Shown: piece by piece, positions 59,597 to 64,000 of the stretch
Numbering within the stretch: the stretch's first letter is position 1
How the letters are laid out: each line of letters begins with the position of its first letter
Source of the DNA: CAIXSC01 sp046349935
GTDB lineage: Bacteria; Planctomycetota; Planctomycetia; Pirellulales; Pirellulaceae
DNA: 64,000 nt
Reading direction: 5' to 3'
NCBI GenBank assembly: GCA_046349935.1
Contig: JAXMBK010000007.1
Span: forward strand, 1 to 64,000
The notes under the pieces: generated by a model
Database searches by the model: none
The model's input: the letters and a program-made list of their open reading frames with translations, nothing else
Told to the model about the DNA's origin: nothing
Program-made: the position numbers and the translations under genes

Positions 59597-60568
59597 TCAA
59601 AACCTCAATCGTTGCACGCGATGGTTCAACGAATCGAGCACCTGCAGTCGGCCGCGCGTGTCGAACACGAGCGCCCAGGGCTGATACAGTTGTCCCGGTT
59701 TGCGTCCCGGTCGGCCCCACACGCCCAGCGGCTCGCCGGAGCGCTTGAACTTCTGAATGCGATGTCCGCCATACTCGGCGATGTACACCGAGTCGTCGGG
59801 TCCGAGCAAGAGACCATACGGGTAGCGCATCTGTCCCGGCGCTTCGCCTTCTTCGCCCCAGACGCGGACCAGTTTCGGCGGCGAGTCGCCCTCGGCCGAA
59901 CGCAAGTCGAAAATCTGCAGTCGATGGTTGCAGGCGTCGGCGACCCACAGTTGGTCCTGTTCATCGACGGCCAATGCTTGGGGGCGGAGAAACTGCCCCG
60001 GTTCGCCGCCATGCCGTCCCCACTGACAGACGAACTTTCGCTCCGGCGAGAACTTTTGAATGCGGTCGTACTCGCCGTACTCCGAGATGTAGTAGTTCCC
60101 CTGCGAATCTTGCACGGCGTCCGTCACGAACCCGAACTCGCCGGGCCCGCCGCCATACGTGCCGCCGATGGTGAGGTCGGGCAGCAGTTCGCCTTCAGGC
60201 GTGTAGAAGAGAATGCGATAGTAGTGCGTGTCGGCGACCATCAGACGCCCTTCGCGGTCGATGGAGAGGCCGGTGGGTCGTCCAAATTCCGACGTGGGCG
60301 TTTGCCAACTGCGCAGGAAAGCGCCGTCCTCGTCGAACACTTGGATGCGGGCGGTCAGGTCGACGACGTAGATGCGACCTTGGTCGTCGGCGGTCATGGC
60401 GCGGGGCTTCTGGAACCGGCCTTCCGAATAGCCGTGCCGTCCCCACACCAAGTCCGGTTCATCGCTCCCCCCGCCCGAAAAACAGCCGGCCAGCGACCCG
60501 GTCGCGAGCAGAGCCAGAAGGCAGACGGCGGTCGTACGCAGAGGAGACGAAGCGTTCATGCGGCTCAT
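59597..60568 (-). CDS. NHL-repeat lipoprotein
   Basis: The product of about 323 residues has a lipoprotein signal (TTAVCLLALLATGSLAGCFS) with the lipobox LAGC. It is followed by six NHL-type blades (FQKPRAMTADDQGRIYVVDL, FLRPQALAVDEQDQLWVADA, MRYPYGLLLGPDDSVYIAEY), so it forms a six-bladed propeller anchored to a membrane. The start is either the ATG at 60568 or that at 60559. It is divergent from the Sua5-fusion gene. The binding partner is unknown. Confidence 0.85.
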   Translation of the reverse strand: MSRMNASSPLRTTAVCLLALLATGSLAGCFSGGGSDEPDLVWGRHGYSEGRFQKPRAMTADDQGRIYVVDLTARIQVFDEDGAFLRSWQTPTSEFGRPTGLSIDREGRLMVADTHYYRILFYTPEGELLPDLTIGGTYGGGPGEFGFVTDAVQDSQGNYYISEYGEYDRIQKFSPERKFVCQWGRHGGEPGQFLRPQALAVDEQDQLWVADACNHRLQIFDLRSAEGDSPPKLVRVWGEEGEAPGQMRYPYGLLLGPDDSVYIAEYGGHRIQKFKRSGEPLGVWGRPGRKPGQLYQPWALVFDTRGRLQVLDSLNHRVQRLRF

Positions 60569-60702
60569 CGTAGGCGGCGGACGCGCGTTTCGCCAACGCG
60601 CGCCGCCGATTTTTGCGGCCGATCGAGCCTCTTGCTTGCCGAGCGCAACATTCGATAAACTCACACATTCTGAAAATTTCTCCGGCTCCCGGAAACTCGT
60701 CG

Positions 60703-61908
60703 ATGCCAGCGGTGATTGATGTCAGCAAGACGGACGATCCGCGCGACGTCGTGCACGTGGCGGTGCAGGCCTTGGCTGAAGGAAAGCTGGTCGCCTTTCC
60801 GTCCGAGACCACGTACGGCGTGGCGGCGAGCGGCCTGCACGACGGGGCCGTGGCGCGGCTGAAGCGGCTGGCGGAGCGAGTTTCGCCTGACGGATGTGGT
60901 TTGGTGCTGAGAAGTTGCGACGAGGCGCTCGATTATGCACCGCACCTGTCGCCCCTGGGCCAGCGACTTGTGCGCCGCTGCTGGCCCGGGCCGATCGTAA
61001 TCCAATCTCCCGAGTCGACGCACGAGAGTTTGGTGAGTCGCCTGCCGGCGGCGACGCAAGACGTGCTGACGGCTTCGGGCGCCGTGGCGCTGCGCGTCCC
61101 CGCTCATGGACTGATTGCGTCGGCCCTGCGGCTGGCGGTAGGACCGCTGTTGTGGACCAGCATTGCCAGCCCCGCCAGTGCCGGCTCTCATGGTTCTGGT
61201 TCGGGGGGAACGCGTTCCGCCGAACGTGCGTGGGCCTGCACGGGGGCCGAAGCGGCGGCGGCAGTCGGCGACGAAGTGGCGCTGGTGCTGGATGACGGCC
61301 GGACGCGGTTCGCCGGCGCGGCGTCGACGGTCAGCATTCAGGGCAACTGCATTCGCTTGTTGCACGAAGGGGTGCTGAATCAAACCACGATCGCCCGCTT
61401 GTCGAGCCTCATGGTGCTGTTCGTCTGCACGGGCAACACGTGTCGCAGTCCGATGGCGGAAGTCCTGATGCAGCAACGCGCTGCAAAGCGTTTAGAGTGC
61501 GACTTAGCGTCGCTGCAGGACCGCGGAATATGGATCATGTCGGCGGGGATCGCGGCGATGAGCGGTGCGGCGGCGTCGCCCGAGGCGCATGAAGCCGTGT
61601 GCCCGCGCGGGCTCGACCTCATGCAGCACGAAAGCCAGCCCGTGACCGACCGCTTGATCCGGTTTGCCGACTACATCATTACGATGACTCGCGGCCACCG
61701 CGACGCCGTCCTAGCCCAATGGCCGGAGGCGGCGTCACGCACTAAACTGCTAAGTCGCTCGAACGCCGACGTTTCCGACCCCATCGGAGGTCCGTTGGAG
61801 CTGTACCGCCGGTGCGCGGAGCAGATTGACGGATACTTGGAGGGTTGGGAACGGGAAATTGCGTGGGACCAACTGCCGCAGTTTTGGGCGGCGGGTCTAG
61901 AGAATTAG
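60703..61908 (+). CDS. Fusion of Sua5/YrdC-like domain and low-molecular-weight protein tyrosine phosphatase
   Basis: The 401-residue protein joins two enzymes. Residues 1-225 are Sua5/YrdC/TsaC-like (KLVAFPSETTYGVAASGLHD, LVRRCWPGPIVIQSP, GAVALRVPAHGLI), a family that makes threonylcarbamoyl-adenylate for tRNA t6A. The usual SAN-S-G ATP-site motif is replaced by TSIASPASAG, so activity is uncertain. Residues ~235-390 are a low-molecular-weight phosphatase with the CX5R loop in VLFVCTGNTCRSPMAEVL and the general acid Asp in DVSDPIGG. I chose the ATG at 60703. The next gene is rpiB; Bacillus subtilis has the separate genes ywlC, ywlE and ywlF (rpiB) in the same order. Confidence 0.85.
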   Translation: MPAVIDVSKTDDPRDVVHVAVQALAEGKLVAFPSETTYGVAASGLHDGAVARLKRLAERVSPDGCGLVLRSCDEALDYAPHLSPLGQRLVRRCWPGPIVIQSPESTHESLVSRLPAATQDVLTASGAVALRVPAHGLIASALRLAVGPLLWTSIASPASAGSHGSGSGGTRSAERAWACTGAEAAAAVGDEVALVLDDGRTRFAGAASTVSIQGNCIRLLHEGVLNQTTIARLSSLMVLFVCTGNTCRSPMAEVLMQQRAAKRLECDLASLQDRGIWIMSAGIAAMSGAAASPEAHEAVCPRGLDLMQHESQPVTDRLIRFADYIITMTRGHRDAVLAQWPEAASRTKLLSRSNADVSDPIGGPLELYRRCAEQIDGYLEGWEREIAWDQLPQFWAAGLEN

Positions 61909-61933
61909 GCAGACCAGGCGAAGGCGTTGAGAC

Positions 61934-62383
61934 ATGCGTATCGCGGTAGGGAGCGACCATCGGGGCATTGAACTGAAGTCCCAGATTGTCGCGTACTTGC
62001 AGAAATTGGGGCACCAAACCGAGGATGCCGGGGCGTTTTCCGAGGAAAGCGTCGACTATCCCGACATCGCCTCCGCGGTCGCGCAGCGCGTGTCGAGCGG
62101 AGCGTGCGAGCGGGGAGTGCTGGTGTGTGGGACAGGCATTGGCATGTCGATTGCTGCCAACAAACACCCCGGAGTGCGGGCGACGACGTGTGCCGACGAA
62201 GCGACGGCCGAAATCTGTCGCCGGCATAATGACGTGAATGTCATCTGCCTGTCCGGCAACCCCGCCGCACCAGGACTCGTCGAGCGCATGCTGGCCGTGT
62301 GGCTGGAAACCCCCTTTGACGGCGGTCGCCATGCTCGGAGAATTGAAAAAATCAAGGACTTAGAACGTCGTGCGTGCAGCTAG
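61934..62383 (+). CDS. rpiB: Ribose-5-phosphate isomerase B
   Basis: This enzyme interconverts ribose-5-phosphate and ribulose-5-phosphate in the pentose phosphate pathway. The 149-residue product begins MRIAVGSDHRGIELK, has the DYPDIASAVAQ motif, the active-site Cys in VLVCGTGIGMSIAANKHPG and CADEATAEICRRHNDVNVI. The length is standard. It follows the Sua5/phosphatase fusion by 25 bases and is likely in the same operon. Its stop codon TAG begins a 15-bp tandem repeat. Confidence 0.95.
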   Translation: MRIAVGSDHRGIELKSQIVAYLQKLGHQTEDAGAFSEESVDYPDIASAVAQRVSSGACERGVLVCGTGIGMSIAANKHPGVRATTCADEATAEICRRHNDVNVICLSGNPAAPGLVERMLAVWLETPFDGGRHARRIEKIKDLERRACS

Positions 62384-62440
62384 GAGGCAGCACGCCAGGA
62401 GGCAGCACGCTAGGAGGCAGCACGCCAGGACGCGGGTGCT
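62381..62440 (+). repeat. 15-bp tandem repeat starting at the rpiB stop codon
   Basis: Three units of YAGGAGGCAGCACGC (62381-62395, 62396-62410, 62411-62425) and a degenerate fourth follow one another. The first three bases are the rpiB stop. Each unit contains AGGAGG, but no start codon is placed to use it. Confidence 0.85.
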
Positions 62441-62639
62441 TGGGTCGCCGCGTACGACGCGTTTTTCGCCACGGTAGATCAGAGGTCGTTGAGGGGTCGA
62501 GAAGAGGTCGTCGCCAGGGTCGACGGGCGACGCGCGCAGGCGAGCGGGCACGGTTGCAAGCTCCCTTGCGTCTAAGCAAGATTGTCTCTACTTTCGCCGC
62601 GATCATCGCAACTGAAGTTTGCACTAAAGGGATGGATGC

Positions 62640-64000
62640 ATGTCGGATATTCGCACGGTACCGGAGCAGGAACGGCTTACGGCAGATGTCTTTGCAGCTC
62701 AGGTACAAGATGTGGACCCGGCGGAAACCGCCGAATGGCTCGAAGCGCTCGACTATATCCTGAATTCCAAGGGGTCGGAGCGAGCGAAGTTTTTGCTGTC
62801 GGCGCTGCAGGACAAGGCCCGCCGCCAAGGGGTCGATCTGCCGATCGCCACCAACACCCCCTACATCAACACGATTCCCGCCAACCGCCAGCCCAAGTAC
62901 CCGGGCAACCGGGAACTCGAACGGCGGATCAAGAGCATCATCCGCTGGAACGCCATGGCCATGGTGGTCCGCGCCAACAAGAACTATTCCGGAGTCGGCG
63001 GACACATCTCGACCTTCGCTTCCTCCGCAACGCTGTATGAAGTGGCCTTCAACCATTTCTTCCGCGGCCGCGGCGAATCGGGGTACGACGGCGACCAAAT
63101 CTACTTCCAAGGTCACGCCTCCCCCGGCATGTACTCCCGCGCGTTCCTCGAAGGTCGCTTGACCGAGGAGAATCTGGAGCATTTCCGGCGTGAACTGCAG
63201 ACCACGCCCGGCCTGTCGTCGTACCCGCACCCGTGGCTCATGCCCAACTTCTGGGAATACCCCACGGTCTCGATGGGGCTGGCCCCGATCATGGCGATCT
63301 ACCAGGCGCGGTTCAACCGCTACCTGCAAGACCGCGGCATCAAGCGCACCGACGGCACGCACGTCTGGGCGTTCCTCGGAGACGGCGAAACCGACGAACC
63401 CGAGACGCTCGGCGCCATCACGCTCGCGTCCCGCGAAAAGCTCGACAACCTCATCTTCGTCATCAACTGCAACCTGCAGCGGCTCGACGGCCCTGTGCGC
63501 GGCAACGGCAAGATCATTCAAGAGCTGGAAGCCGCCTTCCGCGGCGCCGGTTGGAACGTGATCAAAGTCATCTGGGGCGACGACTGGGATCCGCTTCTGG
63601 ATAAAGACAAGAGCGGCCTGCTGGCCAAGCGAATGGGCGAGGTGGTGGACGGCGAGTACCAAAAGTACACCGTGTCCAGCGGCTCGTACATTCGCGAGAA
63701 CTTCTTCAGCAAATACCCTGAACTGCTGGAGTTGGTCGCGAACTACTCGGACGAAAAGCTCCAGCGGATGCGTCGCGGCGGCCACGATCCCGAAAAGGTC
63801 TACGCGGCCTTCAAGGCGGCGGTGGAGCATGTTGGACAGCCGACCGTCATCCTGGCCAAGACCGTCAAAGGCTACGGACTCGGCGAAGCGGGCGAAGGCA
63901 AAAACATCACCCACCAGCAGAAGAAGCTGAACGAAGACGAACTGCGGGAATTCCGCACGCGCTTCAACATCCCGCTGTCGGACGACGACGTCATCAAGAT
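62640..64000 (+). CDS. aceE: Pyruvate dehydrogenase E1 component, homodimeric type (5' part)
   Basis: AceE decarboxylates pyruvate with thiamine diphosphate and passes the acetyl group to E2. The frame is open from the ATG at 62640 to the window end, giving 453 residues of a protein usually near 890. It has VDPAETAEWLEALDYIL at the start, TPYINTIPANRQPKYPGNRE, the HISTFASSATLYEVAFNHFF region and the thiamine diphosphate motif GDGETDEPET followed by NCNLQRLDGPVRGNGKIIQE. AAAGGG lies about eight bases before the ATG. The sequence before it (62441-62639) holds nothing I can support. Confidence 0.95.
   Translation, partial: MSDIRTVPEQERLTADVFAAQVQDVDPAETAEWLEALDYILNSKGSERAKFLLSALQDKARRQGVDLPIATNTPYINTIPANRQPKYPGNRELERRIKSIIRWNAMAMVVRANKNYSGVGGHISTFASSATLYEVAFNHFFRGRGESGYDGDQIYFQGHASPGMYSRAFLEGRLTEENLEHFRRELQTTPGLSSYPHPWLMPNFWEYPTVSMGLAPIMAIYQARFNRYLQDRGIKRTDGTHVWAFLGDGETDEPETLGAITLASREKLDNLIFVINCNLQRLDGPVRGNGKIIQELEAAFRGAGWNVIKVIWGDDWDPLLDKDKSGLLAKRMGEVVDGEYQKYTVSSGSYIRENFFSKYPELLELVANYSDEKLQRMRRGGHDPEKVYAAFKAAVEHVGQPTVILAKTVKGYGLGEAGEGKNITHQQKKLNEDELREFRTRFNIPLSDDDVIK

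Noticed and set aside
1..64000. tRNA or rRNA genes
   Set aside because: I looked for cloverleaf-like and GTTCGAATCC-type T-arm patterns in the intergenic spaces and saw none. A covariance-model scan would settle this.

Overview
The window is GC-rich and reads as the chromosome of a planctomycete, probably from the Pirellulales. The evidence is a DUF1549/DUF1553 cytochrome beside a Tat-exported DUF1501 protein, two very large dehydrogenase/HEAT/cytochrome c proteins of the PVC type, a giant exported protein with a planctomycete LExLExR N-terminal motif and a dockerin-like end, and a MoxR-DUF58-BatA-VWA cassette. I saw no rRNA, tRNA or true CRISPR array.

Layout: 1-300 holds the 5' part of an IS4-type transposase. 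473-4733 (minus) carries glgC and leuS. 4952-10706 (plus) is a housekeeping run: map, rplY, pth, rpsF, ssb, rplI, dnaB, without the rpsR usually found near ssb. 10854-12161 (minus) is an exported FG-GAP protein. 12382-24553 (plus) is a polymer or carbohydrate oxidation cluster: PSC1/DUF1549/DUF1553 cytochrome, DUF1501 protein, ThuA-dehydrogenase-cytochrome fusion, and a second dehydrogenase-cytochrome. 24720-26002 (minus) is a hipBA module whose toxin is broken. 26121-28451 is glgX. 28587-40939 (plus) holds a SirB1-like protein, an LRR lipoprotein, a small membrane protein, a WD40-like protein and a 2363-residue adhesin-like protein.

40.9-50.2 kb is an accessory island. It contains an 18-unit tandem array of REP-like palindromes, a RAYT (REP-associated Y1 transposase), a 111-bp duplicated REP module, a large TIR-like/KAP P-loop NTPase that looks like a single-gene defence protein, two exported coiled-coil proteins, an IS3 orfA fragment running into a helicase pseudogene, an AT-rich patch with a two-cistron small-peptide operon and its own terminator, and closing REP copies at 50.07-50.23 kb.

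50.2-60.6 kb (minus) is core again: HtrA-type protease, PpiB cyclophilin, the BatA/DUF58/MoxR/VWA cassette and an NHL-repeat lipoprotein. 60.7-64.0 kb (plus) has a Sua5-domain/LMW-phosphatase fusion, rpiB, and the 5' part of aceE, cut by the window end.

Strongest leads: the TIR-like/KAP protein with a BsuBI/PstI-like N-terminus; the RAYT with its REP array and the GTAG foot shared by several unrelated palindrome families; the two-peptide operon; recurring 15-bp tandem repeats at gene ends, several of which contain the stop codon; and a seven-blade propeller nested inside a degenerate M23 domain.
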